DNA of 64,000 nucleotides from Novosphingobium sp. Its GTDB lineage: Bacteria; Pseudomonadota; Alphaproteobacteria; Sphingomonadales; Sphingomonadaceae. The position numbers were made by a program, and so were the translations under genes. The DNA is taken from the NCBI RefSeq assembly GCF_030699305.1, contig NZ_JAUYNB010000010.1, positions 248,001 through 312,000 on the forward strand. Reading direction: 5' to 3'. Shown here piece by piece: positions 1-8,498 of the stretch (the stretch's first letter is position 1; each line of letters begins with the position of its first letter). Under the pieces are notes generated by a model. The model saw only the letters and a program-made list of their open reading frames with translations, was not told the origin of the DNA and did not search any database.

Positions 1-206
1 AGGTTCGACACGTGCATCAGCGTTGCCGCCTGCCGCTGGATCGCGCCGATCAGGCCCTCGTGCGAATGGCCCAGCAGGTTCACGGCGATGCCGCTGGCGA
101 AATCCAGGCATCGGCGGCCATCCTCCCCGATCAGGTGGCAGTGCTCACCGCGCACCGGACGAAAGCCGCAGCGGGGATAGACTGGCATCAACGGGGTAAT
201 CGACAT
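1..206 (-). CDS. argD: Acetylornithine aminotransferase, N-terminal part (cut by window edge)
   Basis: Only the first 68 codons lie in the window. The protein starts MSITPLMPVYPRCGFRPVRG and continues with the class-III aminotransferase N-terminal pattern of a conserved Asp-Gly, then LDFASGIAVNLLGHSHEGL. That is characteristic of ArgD, the PLP enzyme that converts N-acetylglutamate semialdehyde to N-acetylornithine in arginine synthesis; some homologues also act in lysine synthesis. The PLP lysine and the rest of the fold lie beyond the left edge. The ATG at 206 is the only good start. Other class-III aminotransferases remain possible because the catalytic half is not visible. Confidence 0.78.
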   Translation of the reverse strand, partial: MSITPLMPVYPRCGFRPVRGEHCHLIGEDGRRCLDFASGIAVNLLGHSHEGLIGAIQRQAATLMHVSN

Positions 207-285
207 CGCACAGGTCCTTTTCGTAACGATGAAATGCAGGGGAAATGCGGGGCCGGGGTTTCCGGCATTCAAATCGGAAAAGACA

Positions 286-325
286 AATGGCGGCCCCCCT
301 GCCGTTGAAGGAGGGGACCGCCATT
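286..325 (-). terminator. Rho-independent terminator of the cold-shock gene
   Basis: The arms aatggcgg and ccgccatt, extended inward by a C-run pairing with a G-run, form a long GC-rich hairpin about 60 bp beyond the stop codon at 387. Read leftward it is followed by a T-rich tail (about 275-285). It fits a terminator for the minus-strand cold-shock gene. Confidence 0.7.
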
Positions 326-386
326 GCCGTGTTCTCGAATTTGTTGCGTGGGTGCGGTCAAATCCGACTGCGCCCAAGCCGACTGG

Positions 387-1178
387 TCAATCCTGACGCG
401 GCACCAGGTTGACCGCCGAGTACTTGCCTCGTCGATCGACCTCGATGTCAAACTCCAGCCGGTCGCCTTCGTTCAGGCCAGCCATGCCCGAACGTTCCAC
501 CGCGCTGATGTGCACGAAGGCATCGGCCTGACCATCATCGCGCGTGATAAAGCCGAAGCCCTTCATCGCGTTGAAGAACTTGACCGTTCCGGTTGACCGT
601 TCGCCGGTCAGCTCGCGCTGCGGCGGGGCTTCACGCTGGGCCACTGCGATCACTTCGCCGACGACCTTGAGGTCGCTGGCTGAAACCTTGCCGCCGCGAT
701 CGACCAGAGTAAACTCCAGCTGCTGACCTTCGGCCAGCCCTTCCAGGCCGGCACGCTCAACCGCGCTGATGTGGACGAACACGTCCTCACCGCCGCCATC
801 CTTCTGGATGAAGCCGAAGCCCTTGCCTGCGTTGAAAAACTTTACCGTGCCGGTGCCTTCGCCAACAACCTGGGCGGGCATTCCGCCACCGCCGCCGCCG
901 CCAGCACCACCGCGCGGGCCGCCGAAGCCGCCACCACCGCCGCGCGGCGCACCGCCGCCACCGAAGCCGCCGCGATCACCGCCACCGAAGCCGCCACGAT
1001 CACCACCGCCGAAGCCGCCGCGATTCCCGCCGCCGCCAAAGCGATCGCCGCCGCCAGCAAAGCGGTCACCACCGCCAGCAAAACGATCGCCGCCACCGGC
1101 AAAGGGATCGAAAGTTTCTTCACCGAAACCATCCCGCTTGTCGCGCCCCCGGCCACGACGCCCTCTATCAAAACCCAT
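387..1178 (-). CDS. Double cold-shock-domain protein with glycine-rich N-terminus
   Basis: A 263-residue protein in three parts. Residues about 10-100 are low complexity, with repeated FAGGGDR and GGFGGGDR units that resemble eukaryotic RGG boxes. Two cold-shock domains follow, near residues 110-175 and 195-260. Each carries the nucleic-acid-binding motifs: [15 protein letters not shown] then [10 protein letters not shown] in the first, [15 protein letters not shown] then [10 protein letters not shown] in the second. Such proteins bind single-stranded RNA or DNA and act as RNA chaperones. The ATG at 1178 ([11 protein letters not shown]) is chosen; the reading frame is open further upstream, but that stretch has no recognisable domain and probably belongs to the 5' leader. 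Tandem CSD proteins are usual in alphaproteobacteria; the Gly/Arg/Asp-rich extension is the unusual part. Confidence 0.9.
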   Translation of the reverse strand: MGFDRGRRGRGRDKRDGFGEETFDPFAGGGDRFAGGGDRFAGGGDRFGGGGNRGGFGGGDRGGFGGGDRGGFGGGGAPRGGGGGFGGPRGGAGGGGGGGMPAQVVGEGTGTVKFFNAGKGFGFIQKDGGGEDVFVHISAVERAGLEGLAEGQQLEFTLVDRGGKVSASDLKVVGEVIAVAQREAPPQRELTGERSTGTVKFFNAMKGFGFITRDDGQADAFVHISAVERSGMAGLNEGDRLEFDIEVDRRGKYSAVNLVPRQD

Positions 1179-1539
1179 AAACCCGAACAAACCTTCGCTT
1201 CGCCGCAATTCGCGCAGTCCGGCGGCGCGGACGATTCGCGCCGGACGACAGGGCGAAATGCCGAAAGGCAAACTCCGCTGCACCACGTCTATTATCCGAT
1301 ATTGTGCAAGTTGGCGAACGGATTCCTGCAAAGGGCCGATTCCGTAGGGTTGAGGCGGGCAGGTGTGACATTTCTGCCAGTCCGGTTGGAGCATTCCGGA
1401 CGGCGATTTACCTTTCGGGCGCGGAACTTGCACCGTGCCGGGCGCTGCTGGCTTGCCAGTCCCGGTCCGGCTTGGCAGAGAGTCCTGCAAGCGCTGGAGG
1501 CGCGTGTGCCATCCAGCCCAGCCGAGGGAAGCACCTGTC
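1179..1539. other. 361-bp intergenic region between divergent genes
   Basis: This gap separates the leftward cold-shock gene from the rightward DUF442 gene and must hold both promoters. Cold-shock mRNAs usually carry long structured 5' leaders, so much of it may be the leader of that gene. Open frames cross it on both strands, but none has a convincing start, ribosome site or domain. I see no RNA gene or clear operator. Confidence 0.5.
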
Positions 1540-1971
1540 ATGTTCCGCCAGCTTTCGCCGCGCATTTTCGCCAGTCCGCAGATCGGCCTTGCCGAAGTGG
1601 CTGAGGCCAGGGCGCAGGGCATTGGCCTGATCATCAACAATCGCCCCGAAGGCGAGAGCGACGATCAGATCAGCGGGGCCGAGATCGCGGCCGCTGCTGC
1701 TGCTGCCGGGATCGCCTATGTCGCAATTCCGGTCACCCACGCCGGGTTTTCCCAGCCGCAAGTGACCGCCATGGCCGCCGCGCTCGCGTCGACCGATGCG
1801 CCGGTGCTGGCCTATTGCCGGTCGGGCACGCGGTCCACTTTGCTGTGGGCGCTGGCAGAGGCAAGCCGGGGCGAAAGCCCGGATGCGCTGACTGCCGCTG
1901 CCGCCAGCGCGGGCTACGATGTTGCCCCGGTGCGCGCGGTCATGGATATGCTGGCCAGCCCGAAGAGCTGA
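1540..1971 (+). CDS. DUF442 / TIGR01244-type sulfur transferase-like phosphatase
   Basis: 143 residues, with a phosphatase-like fold of the family annotated as TIGR01244 sulfur transferase or beta-lactamase-hydrolase-like protein. The N-terminus ([17 protein letters not shown]) matches the family opening. INNRPEGES lies at about residues 32-40. The active-site loop AYCRSGTRS near residue 90 has the CX5R signature of cysteine phosphatases and sulfurtransferases. The start at 1540 has a GAGGGA ribosome site. The family is often fused or next to sulfide oxidation genes, but no sulfur gene lies nearby, so the substrate is unknown. It is followed six bases later by a membrane protein gene, with which it is probably co-transcribed. 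Confidence 0.85.
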   Translation: MFRQLSPRIFASPQIGLAEVAEARAQGIGLIINNRPEGESDDQISGAEIAAAAAAAGIAYVAIPVTHAGFSQPQVTAMAAALASTDAPVLAYCRSGTRSTLLWALAEASRGESPDALTAAAASAGYDVAPVRAVMDMLASPKS

Positions 1972-1977
1972 ACGCAG

Positions 1978-2388
1978 ATGCCGTTCATCGCGATCCAACT
2001 GGTCGTTTCGGTCGGGCTGATACTGCTGGTCAGCGGCCTGGCGCTCTATCTCAAACTGGGTGACGACGTGCGGCTGCGCGGTGAGGCGGAGGCGCGCGAG
2101 CTGGCTGCGACTGCCGTCTGCGGGTTTGATCCGGTCGACCTGACGCTGGACCGGGCCGGGATCGGGGCGCTGCTGCGCGATTCGCAAGGCCGGGTGATGT
2201 TGCTGCGGCGGCACGGCGCGCAGTTTGCCGTGCGGCTGCTGGACAGTCACGCCTTTGCCCGGCTGGACCGCAACTTCCTGACCATCGGGACCGGTGAGAA
2301 GACCTTTGGCCAGGTCACGCTGGATCTGGGCGATCAGGCGCAGGTCTGGGCTGCCAGCTTGCGCAGACTGGGGAACAACCATGCCTGA
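1978..2388 (+). CDS. Hypothetical membrane-anchored protein
   Basis: 136 residues. One hydrophobic segment (about residues 4-26, IQLVVSVGLILLVSGLALYL) is followed by a soluble alpha/beta-looking domain with no motif I recognise. It has a single cysteine in TAVCGFDP. The gene lies six bases after the DUF442 gene and overlaps the next gene by eight bases, so the three are almost certainly one operon. I predict a single-pass inner-membrane protein with most of its mass on one side. No function is assigned. Confidence 0.75.
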   Translation: MPFIAIQLVVSVGLILLVSGLALYLKLGDDVRLRGEAEARELAATAVCGFDPVDLTLDRAGIGALLRDSQGRVMLLRRHGAQFAVRLLDSHAFARLDRNFLTIGTGEKTFGQVTLDLGDQAQVWAASLRRLGNNHA

Positions 2389-3277
2389 ACTGGGTCCGGT
2401 CGAATACGCCATTCCGCTTTTCATCCTGCTGATCCTGCTGGAAATGGTCTGGGCGCGCCGGAACGCGCCGCAGAAATATGAACCGCGCGATACGCTGACC
2501 TCGCTGGCGCTGGGGGTCGGCAGCACGGCGGCGGGGGCCTTGACCGCCGGGGTGGTGGCCGTTGCCGCGGTCTGGCTGTTCGAACACCGGCTGGTGACGA
2601 TCAGCTGGGCCTGGTGGGCGTGGATCGCCTGCTTCGTGCTCGATGATTTCAATTATTACTGGGCGCATCGCACCGGGCACCGGGTGCGGTGGTTCTGGGC
2701 GGCGCACGTCAACCACCATTCCAGCCAGCACTACAACCTGTCGACCGCGCTGCGCCAGACCTGGACCGGGTTTGTCGCGCTGTCGTTCGTGTTCCGGATC
2801 TGGCCCGCATTCATCGGCTTTGATCCGCTGATGATCGCTGCGTGCGGGGCGGTGAACCTGGTCTACCAGTTCTGGATTCATACCGAGGCGATCAACCGCC
2901 TGCCGCGCTGGTTCGAAGCGGTGATGAACACCCCCAGCCACCACCGCGTTCACCACGCGATCAACCCGGTCTACCTTGACCGCAACTATGCCGGGGTGTT
3001 CATCGTCTGGGACCGGATGTTCGCCACGTTCCAGCCAGAGCGGGACGATCAGCGCATCCAGTATGGAATCGTCCGGCAACTGGGCAGCTTCAACGTGCTG
3101 TGGGCGGTGTTCCACGAATGGATCGGGATGGCGAAGGACGTCTGGCGCGCGCCCTGGCGGCACAAGCTGTCCTATCTGGTCCGCGTGCCCGGCTGGACCC
3201 ATGACGGCAGCCGCGACACCTCCGACACGATCCGCGCCCGCTGGCAGGACCGCCAGGGACTGACGCCAGCCGAATAA
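2381..3277 (+). CDS. Fatty acid hydroxylase / sterol desaturase family membrane protein
   Basis: 298 residues with several membrane segments and the histidine boxes of the di-iron hydroxylase superfamily: HRTGH at about residue 96, HVNHHS at about 110, and HRVHH at about 190. The family hydroxylates or desaturates lipids, carotenoids or sterols at the membrane. The ATG at 2381 overlaps the preceding stop and gives the expected N-terminus ([17 protein letters not shown]). The substrate cannot be read from the sequence; in sphingomonads related proteins act on sphingolipid or carotenoid chains, but that is inference. Confidence 0.88.
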   Translation: MPELGPVEYAIPLFILLILLEMVWARRNAPQKYEPRDTLTSLALGVGSTAAGALTAGVVAVAAVWLFEHRLVTISWAWWAWIACFVLDDFNYYWAHRTGHRVRWFWAAHVNHHSSQHYNLSTALRQTWTGFVALSFVFRIWPAFIGFDPLMIAACGAVNLVYQFWIHTEAINRLPRWFEAVMNTPSHHRVHHAINPVYLDRNYAGVFIVWDRMFATFQPERDDQRIQYGIVRQLGSFNVLWAVFHEWIGMAKDVWRAPWRHKLSYLVRVPGWTHDGSRDTSDTIRARWQDRQGLTPAE

Positions 3278-3368
3278 CTGTCGCCCGCAAAGTCGTTTGC
3301 CCAAATTCGATTGCGTGAATTTAAGCGACCGATTAAACCTGCGCGGAAATACAACACCGGAGTGGGCC

Positions 3369-4946
3369 ATGGAAGAATTCGACGTCATCGTGATCGGCGG
3401 TGGCAGTGCAGGCAGCGCGGTGGCCGGACGGCTGGCCGAGGATGGCCGGCGGCGGATCTGCCTGCTCGAAGCGGGCGGCACCAACGACAACATCCGGGTC
3501 AAGACGCCGGGCTTCATGCCCTGGCTGCCGAAGAATTCGAACTGGCGGTTTGAAACCGTCCCGCAGGCCGGGCTGAACGGCCGCCCCGGCTATCAGCCGC
3601 GCGGCAAGGGGCTGGGCGGATCGAGCGCGGTCAACGCCATGCTCTATGTCCGGGGCAATGCCTTCGATTACGATCAGTGGGCCGAACTGGGCTGCACCGG
3701 GTGGAGCCACGCCGATGTCCTGCCCTGGTTCCGGCGGTCGGAAGGCAACGAGCGCGGGGCGAGCGAGTTCCACGGCGGGGACGGGCCGCTTTCGGTATCG
3801 GACCAGCACTGGTCCAACCCCGGCAGCAACGCGTTTGTCGCCAGCGCCAGCGCGCTGCAATTGCCGCGCAACGATGATTTCAATGGCGCGCGGCAGGATG
3901 GCTTCGGGGTCTATCAGGTGACGCAGAAAGGCGGCGAACGCTGGACGGCGGCGCGGGCCTATCTCTCGCCGCGGCCCAACCTGGCGATCCGCACCGGAGC
4001 GCTGGTCGAGCGACTGGTGATCGAGCAGGGCCGCGTCACGGGCGTGGCGGTGCGGTTTGACGGACGGTCCGAAGTGCTGCGCGCGCGCGGCGGGGTGGTC
4101 CTGTCCGCCGGGGCGTTCGGCAGCCCGCAGATCCTGATGCTGTCCGGCATCGGCCCGGCCCGGCACCTGACCGAACACGGCATCCCCGTATCGGTTCACC
4201 GCGATGCGGTCGGGTCTGACTTGCAGGACCACATCGACTATGTGTCGAGCTGGCAAACCCAGTCGACCGACTTCATCGGTGACAGCCTGACGGGCGCGTG
4301 GAAGATGCTCAAGGCGATTGTCCAGCACCGCGTCAACCGCACCGGCATGATGACCACGCCCTTTGCCGAAGCCGGCGGCTTCTGGCGTTCCTCGCCCGAT
4401 CTGCCCGCGCCCGATATCCAGTTCCATTTCGTGCCCGCGATGCTGGAAGACCACGGGCGGACTTCGGTCCATGGTCACGGCTTTTCCTGCCACGCCTGCG
4501 TGCTGCGCCCGGAAAGCCGGGGGACCGTGCGGCTGGCCTCCAGCGATCCGGCGGCAGCGCCCGCGATCGATCCCAACTTCCTCGACGATCCGCGCGATAT
4601 CGCCACGCTGCGCCGGGGCGTGCGGCTGATGCACCGCATCGTCGATGCGCCGCCGGTCAGCGATTACGCGCCGAAGGACCGCTATCCGATCGACCTGAAC
4701 GATGATGCCGCGCTCGATCACCTGATCCGCAGCCGCGCCGACACGGTTTATCACCCGGTCGGCACCTGCCGGATGGGCGGGGATGAGGACAGCGTGGTCG
4801 ATCCGACGCTGAAGGCGCGCGGGCTGGACGGGCTGTGGTTGGCCGATGCCTCGATCATGCCGCGGTTGATCTCTGGCAACACCAACGCGCCCTCGATCAT
4901 GATCGGCGAGCGCGCGGCCGACTTCGTGAAGGCGGCGCTGGCGTAA
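3369..4946 (+). CDS. GMC-family FAD-dependent oxidoreductase (choline dehydrogenase-like)
   Basis: 525 residues. The N-terminus has the ADP-binding Rossmann motif [18 protein letters not shown] (residues about 8-25) followed by LLEAGG. The GMC signature is visible at [18 protein letters not shown] (about 80-97), and the second one at [19 protein letters not shown] (about 250). The catalytic His-Asn region near the C-terminus reads [11 protein letters not shown]. Family members oxidise alcohols or polyols with FAD. Position 3369 ([11 protein letters not shown]) is the natural start. The neighbours do not suggest a substrate; choline dehydrogenase is only the closest well-known type. Confidence 0.9.
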   Translation: MEEFDVIVIGGGSAGSAVAGRLAEDGRRRICLLEAGGTNDNIRVKTPGFMPWLPKNSNWRFETVPQAGLNGRPGYQPRGKGLGGSSAVNAMLYVRGNAFDYDQWAELGCTGWSHADVLPWFRRSEGNERGASEFHGGDGPLSVSDQHWSNPGSNAFVASASALQLPRNDDFNGARQDGFGVYQVTQKGGERWTAARAYLSPRPNLAIRTGALVERLVIEQGRVTGVAVRFDGRSEVLRARGGVVLSAGAFGSPQILMLSGIGPARHLTEHGIPVSVHRDAVGSDLQDHIDYVSSWQTQSTDFIGDSLTGAWKMLKAIVQHRVNRTGMMTTPFAEAGGFWRSSPDLPAPDIQFHFVPAMLEDHGRTSVHGHGFSCHACVLRPESRGTVRLASSDPAAAPAIDPNFLDDPRDIATLRRGVRLMHRIVDAPPVSDYAPKDRYPIDLNDDAALDHLIRSRADTVYHPVGTCRMGGDEDSVVDPTLKARGLDGLWLADASIMPRLISGNTNAPSIMIGERAADFVKAALA

Positions 4947-4979
4947 GAACAGGCCTTGCCTCGCAATGCACGGTGGTCA

Positions 4980-5070
4980 CCCCTCTCCAGCGCGGAGGGG
5001 CTGGGGGTGGGGGCCTAACCTTGCGAGGGCGGGAAACCCCCATCCCAACCCTTCCCCACCGGGGAAGGGC
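4980..5070. repeat. Paired GC-rich inverted repeats of REP type
   Basis: Two hairpin-forming units sit between the GMC gene and hisN: a first around 4980-5013 (ctctccagcgcggagggg then ctgggggtggggg) and a second, in the opposite orientation, around 5036-5070 (accccca... cttccccaccggggaag). This is the layout of REP/BIME-like extragenic palindromes common between convergent genes. They may also serve as a bidirectional terminator. Confidence 0.65.
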
Positions 5071-5078
5071 TATCGGGT

Positions 5079-5861
5079 TCAATGCTGGCAGGCGAGCGCT
5101 TCGATCACGTCTTCCAGTCGGGCCGGATCGCCCAGCGCCAGCACGCGGCCATCGCTGGCGGCGTGAAGCGGATCGCCGTTCCAGTCGCACATCGTGCCGC
5201 CCGCGCCTTCGACGATCGGGACCAGCGCGGCATAGTCGTGCAGCTTGAGGTTCGCCTCGCACACCAGGTCCAGATGGCCTGACGCGAGCATCGCGTAGTT
5301 GTAGCAATCGCCGCCCATCACCATCCGCTTGTGGTCGGTCGTCGCGGCCAGTCCCATGAAGTGTTCGCCGTCATGGCTGTCGAAATAGTGCGGCCCGGTG
5401 GTCGCCAGGGTGGCGTCGGCCAGCGCGGCGCAGGGCCGGGTCCGGACCGGCTGGCCGTTCAGCGTGGTCGGCTTGCCCGTCACCCCCAGCCAGCGTTCAT
5501 CCAGGATCACCTGATCGAGCACGCCCAGCACCGGCCAGCCTTCGACCACCAGCGCAATCAGCGTGCCGAACAGCGGCCGGCCAGCCAGAAAGGCGGCAGT
5601 GCCATCAATCGGGTCAAGCACCCAGGTTCGGCCCGAAGTGCCATTGGTGGCCCCGAACTCCTCGCCATGGATCGCATCATCCGGGGCTTCGGCCACCAGA
5701 ATCGCCCGCATCGCCTCTTCGGCGGCGCGATCTGCCAGTGTCACCGGGGTCGCATCGCCCTTGCGCTCCGCCGCCAGCCCGCTGCGGAAATGGGGCCGGA
5801 TCGCGGCCCGCGCAGCATCGGCCAGGCGATGGGCGAGCGCGATGTCAGCGGTCAGGTTCAT
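5079..5861 (-). CDS. hisN: Inositol-monophosphatase-family phosphatase, probable histidinol-phosphatase
   Basis: 260 residues. The metal-binding motifs of the family are present: IHGEEFG (about residue 67), WVLDPIDGTAAF (about 84) and the C-terminal region around VGDCYNY and HDYAALVPIVEGAGG. Family members remove phosphate from inositol phosphate, PAP, FBP or histidinol phosphate. The sequence resembles the HisN group that supplies the histidine pathway phosphatase in many alphaproteobacteria and actinobacteria. The gene overlaps the upstream prs stop codon by one base (TGATG), so it is translationally coupled. PRPP made by Prs is the histidine pathway substrate, which supports HisN; plain inositol monophosphatase cannot be excluded. 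Confidence 0.85.
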   Translation of the reverse strand: MNLTADIALAHRLADAARAAIRPHFRSGLAAERKGDATPVTLADRAAEEAMRAILVAEAPDDAIHGEEFGATNGTSGRTWVLDPIDGTAAFLAGRPLFGTLIALVVEGWPVLGVLDQVILDERWLGVTGKPTTLNGQPVRTRPCAALADATLATTGPHYFDSHDGEHFMGLAATTDHKRMVMGGDCYNYAMLASGHLDLVCEANLKLHDYAALVPIVEGAGGTMCDWNGDPLHAASDGRVLALGDPARLEDVIEALACQH

Positions 5862-6796
5862 CAGTCGAACAGGCTCGAAACCGAGCTTTCGTCGGCGATC
5901 CGGCGGATTGCCTCACCGATCAGCGGCGCGACTGAGAGCACCCGGATGCGGTCGGAGTTCTGGGTCGCTTCGGTCGGCTGGATGGTGTCGGTGATCACCA
6001 GTTCCTTCAGCGCCGACTTGCTCACCCGCTCAACCGCGCTGCCCGACAGGACGCCGTGGCTGAGATAGGCGGTGACGCTGGCCGCGCCCGCTTCCATCAG
6101 TGCCTGCGCCGCGTTGCACAGCGTGCCGCCCGAATCGATGATATCGTCGATCAGGATGCAGGCGCGGCCCTGCACGTCACCGATGATGTTCATCACTTCG
6201 GACTGACCGGGCTTGTCGCGGCGTTTGTCAACGATCGCCAGCGGGGCATTGTCCAGCCGCTTGGCCAGCGACCGGGCGCGGACCACGCCCCCAACGTCGG
6301 GCGAGACGACCATCAGCGCCTCTCCGCCATACCGGGCCTGCACATCGGCCGCCATCACCGGTGCGGCGAACAGGTTGTCGGTCGGAATGTCGAAAAAGCC
6401 CTGGATCTGCCCGGCGTGCAGATCGACCGCCAGCACGCGGTCGGCCCCGGCCGTGGTAATCAGGTTGGCCACCAGCTTGGCCGAAATCGGCGTGCGCGGG
6501 CCGGGTTTGCGGTCCTGCCGGGCATAGCCGAAATAGGGGACGACCGCCGTGATCCGCTTGGCTGATGCACGGCGCAGCGCATCGATGCAGATCAGCAGTT
6601 CCATCAGGTTGTCATTGGTCGGAAAGCTGGTCGACTGGACGACGAACACGTCTTCGCCGCGCACGTTCTCGTGGATTTCGACGAACACTTCATCGTCGGC
6701 AAAGCGGCGGACGCTGGCGTCGGTCAGCGGCAATTCCAGATAGGCGGCGACCGCCCGGGCCAAAGGCAGATTGCTGTTGCCGGCCATGATCTTCAT
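5861..6796 (-). CDS. prs: Ribose-phosphate pyrophosphokinase
   Basis: 311 residues, the usual length. It makes PRPP from ribose 5-phosphate and ATP for nucleotide, histidine and tryptophan synthesis in the cytoplasm. Visible motifs: an N-terminal [15 protein letters not shown], the ATP/regulatory flexible loop area [15 protein letters not shown] (about residues 97-110), [15 protein letters not shown] (about 128-142) and the PRPP-binding loop [15 protein letters not shown] (about 216-230). The start MKIMAGNSN at 6796 is typical. It is first in a two-gene unit with hisN. Confidence 0.97.
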   Translation of the reverse strand: MKIMAGNSNLPLARAVAAYLELPLTDASVRRFADDEVFVEIHENVRGEDVFVVQSTSFPTNDNLMELLICIDALRRASAKRITAVVPYFGYARQDRKPGPRTPISAKLVANLITTAGADRVLAVDLHAGQIQGFFDIPTDNLFAAPVMAADVQARYGGEALMVVSPDVGGVVRARSLAKRLDNAPLAIVDKRRDKPGQSEVMNIIGDVQGRACILIDDIIDSGGTLCNAAQALMEAGAASVTAYLSHGVLSGSAVERVSKSALKELVITDTIQPTEATQNSDRIRVLSVAPLIGEAIRRIADESSVSSLFD

Positions 6797-6886
6797 TGCG
6801 CTGTCCCTCTACACGCCAAAGCACCCGCGCCCGGCTCTAGTGAAGCAGGGCGCGAATGCAATATCGCGGCGCAGACTTTTTGGGGA

Positions 6887-7876
6887 TCAGCGCGACTTGC
6901 GGTGCTCACCCTTGACCCAGCGGACCGTGCCGGAGCTGGCGCGCATCACCACGGTGTGCGTGGTCATGGTGCCGTCCTTGCGGTGCCGCACCCCGTCCAG
7001 CAGCGAGCCGTCGGTCACCCCGGTGGCGGCAAAGATGCAATCGCCCTTGGCCAGTTCGTCGCGGGTGTAGATCTTGTTGAGATCGGTGATGCCCCACTTG
7101 TAGGCGCGCTGGCGTTCGTCGTCGTTGCGGAACAGCAGGCGGCCGTTGAACTGGCCGCCGACGCAGCGCAGCGCGGCTGCGGCCAGCACGCCTTCCGGCG
7201 CTCCGCCCGAACCCATGTAAAGGTCGATCGTGGTGTCCTCGTTGGTCACCGCGATCACGCCCGCCACGTCGCCGTCGCCGATCAGCACCACGCCGCAGCC
7301 CAGGCTGCGCAGTTCCGCGATCAGGTCGGCATGGCGCGGGCGATCGAGCACGCAGACGATGATTTCGTGCGGCTCCACACCCTTGGCCGCAGCCACGGCC
7401 CTGACGTTCTCGGTCGGCGACTTGTTGAGATCGATGATCCCGTCGGGATAGCCGGGGCCAACCGCCAGCTTGTCCATATAGACGTCCGGCGCGTTGAGCA
7501 GGTTGCCTTCTTCGGCGCAGGCCAGCACGGCCAGCGCGTTCGGGCCGGCCTTGGCCGTGATCGTGGTGCCTTCCAGCGGATCGAGCGCAATGTCGATCTT
7601 CGGCCCGGTGCCCTGCGCACCGCCAACCTTTTCCCCGATATACAGCATCGGCGCTTCGTCGCGCTCACCTTCGCCGATCACCACGGTGCCGTCGATGGGG
7701 AGCCCGTCAAATGCCTTGCGCATCGCTTCGACTGCCGCAGCGTCAGCCGCCTTTTCATCGCCCCGGCCAACCAGTGCCGATGCCGCAATCGCCGCCGCTT
7801 CGGTTACCCGGACCATTTCCATAACGAGGACGCGGTCGAGGACATCGCTGGGCGGCGTGGCAGAAGTCTTGCTCAT
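6887..7876 (-). CDS. glpX: Class II fructose-1,6-bisphosphatase
   Basis: 329 residues of the GlpX family: VIGEGERDEAPMLYIGE near residue 67, the metal-site DPLEGTT near 100, and GVTDGSLLDGVR near 290. It hydrolyses fructose 1,6-bisphosphate in gluconeogenesis; some alphaproteobacterial forms also act on sedoheptulose bisphosphate. The gene stands alone on the minus strand. In many sphingomonads it follows hom directly, while here a small opposite-strand gene lies between them. Confidence 0.96.
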   Translation of the reverse strand: MSKTSATPPSDVLDRVLVMEMVRVTEAAAIAASALVGRGDEKAADAAAVEAMRKAFDGLPIDGTVVIGEGERDEAPMLYIGEKVGGAQGTGPKIDIALDPLEGTTITAKAGPNALAVLACAEEGNLLNAPDVYMDKLAVGPGYPDGIIDLNKSPTENVRAVAAAKGVEPHEIIVCVLDRPRHADLIAELRSLGCGVVLIGDGDVAGVIAVTNEDTTIDLYMGSGGAPEGVLAAAALRCVGGQFNGRLLFRNDDERQRAYKWGITDLNKIYTRDELAKGDCIFAATGVTDGSLLDGVRHRKDGTMTTHTVVMRASSGTVRWVKGEHRKSR

Positions 7877-8026
7877 GTGGTGTGGTTCCGTTGAAAACGT
7901 AAGTCGCGACAGCGCTTAAACAGCGGACGCGGGCTTGTCGAGTGGGCCGCCGTTACGCAGCGCGGTTCAGCGGCGATTAACCGCCCGGTGCGCTTGTGAC
8001 TGCCATTACTTTTGGTGGGGTGAACA

Positions 8027-8491
8027 GTGCGCAATCAGGGTCTGGTGATGATCGCGGTATGGGCGGCACTGATCCCGGCCGAGTCGCGCGCCCAGTCGCC
8101 GGCTGAGCCAGTCCAGCCGGACAGCGTCGATCAGCGAGTAGCGGAAATGCTCGATTCGGCCCGCGCCGCGTATGGCGTGCGCGATCCGCGCGACCGGTGC
8201 CGCCGTTCGGCCGATGGAGAGATCGTGGTCTGCGTTGATCGCGGAGAAGACTTGCGCGTGCCATCAACCGCTGAATCCGATCCCAATTCGCGGGAGGCGC
8301 GCCACGCCCGCGACGCCGACGTGATGCGCGCACCGCAACTCGATCGCGGCTCGTGCCGGGGCCAGCCGGGCTGTGTGGTCGGCGGCTGGGCACCGCCGCC
8401 AGTCTACGTCGTGGACGTCAGCCAGTTGCCACAGGCCCCTGAAGGATCAGACGCCGACCGCATCGCCAAGGGCGAGATTCCGGCACCCTGA
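8027..8491 (+). CDS. Hypothetical secreted protein
   Basis: 154 residues from a GTG start. The N-terminus (VIAVWAALIPAESRAQ) looks like a short signal peptide ending near residue 22. The mature part has two cysteine pairs (DRCRRSADGEIVVCV at about 60-75 and GSCRGQPGCVVGG at about 110-125), which suggests disulfides in the periplasm. It is proline-rich near the C-terminus. I recognise no family. It lies convergent to hom, with the stop codons eight bases apart, and divergent from glpX. Confidence 0.7.
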   Translation: MRNQGLVMIAVWAALIPAESRAQSPAEPVQPDSVDQRVAEMLDSARAAYGVRDPRDRCRRSADGEIVVCVDRGEDLRVPSTAESDPNSREARHARDADVMRAPQLDRGSCRGQPGCVVGGWAPPPVYVVDVSQLPQAPEGSDADRIAKGEIPAP

Positions 8492-8498
8492 CGGCGGA

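Noticed and set aside
955-1110. Near-regular direct repeats that look like a small CRISPR array
   Set aside because: The repeats are trinucleotide-phased and translate to [15 protein letters not shown] units of the cold-shock protein; there are no unique spacers and no cas genes.
769-1347. Long proline-rich open frame on the plus strand
   Set aside because: It is the antisense image of the glycine-rich repeats of the cold-shock gene; no ribosome site or domain, and the minus-strand gene has two clear cold-shock domains.
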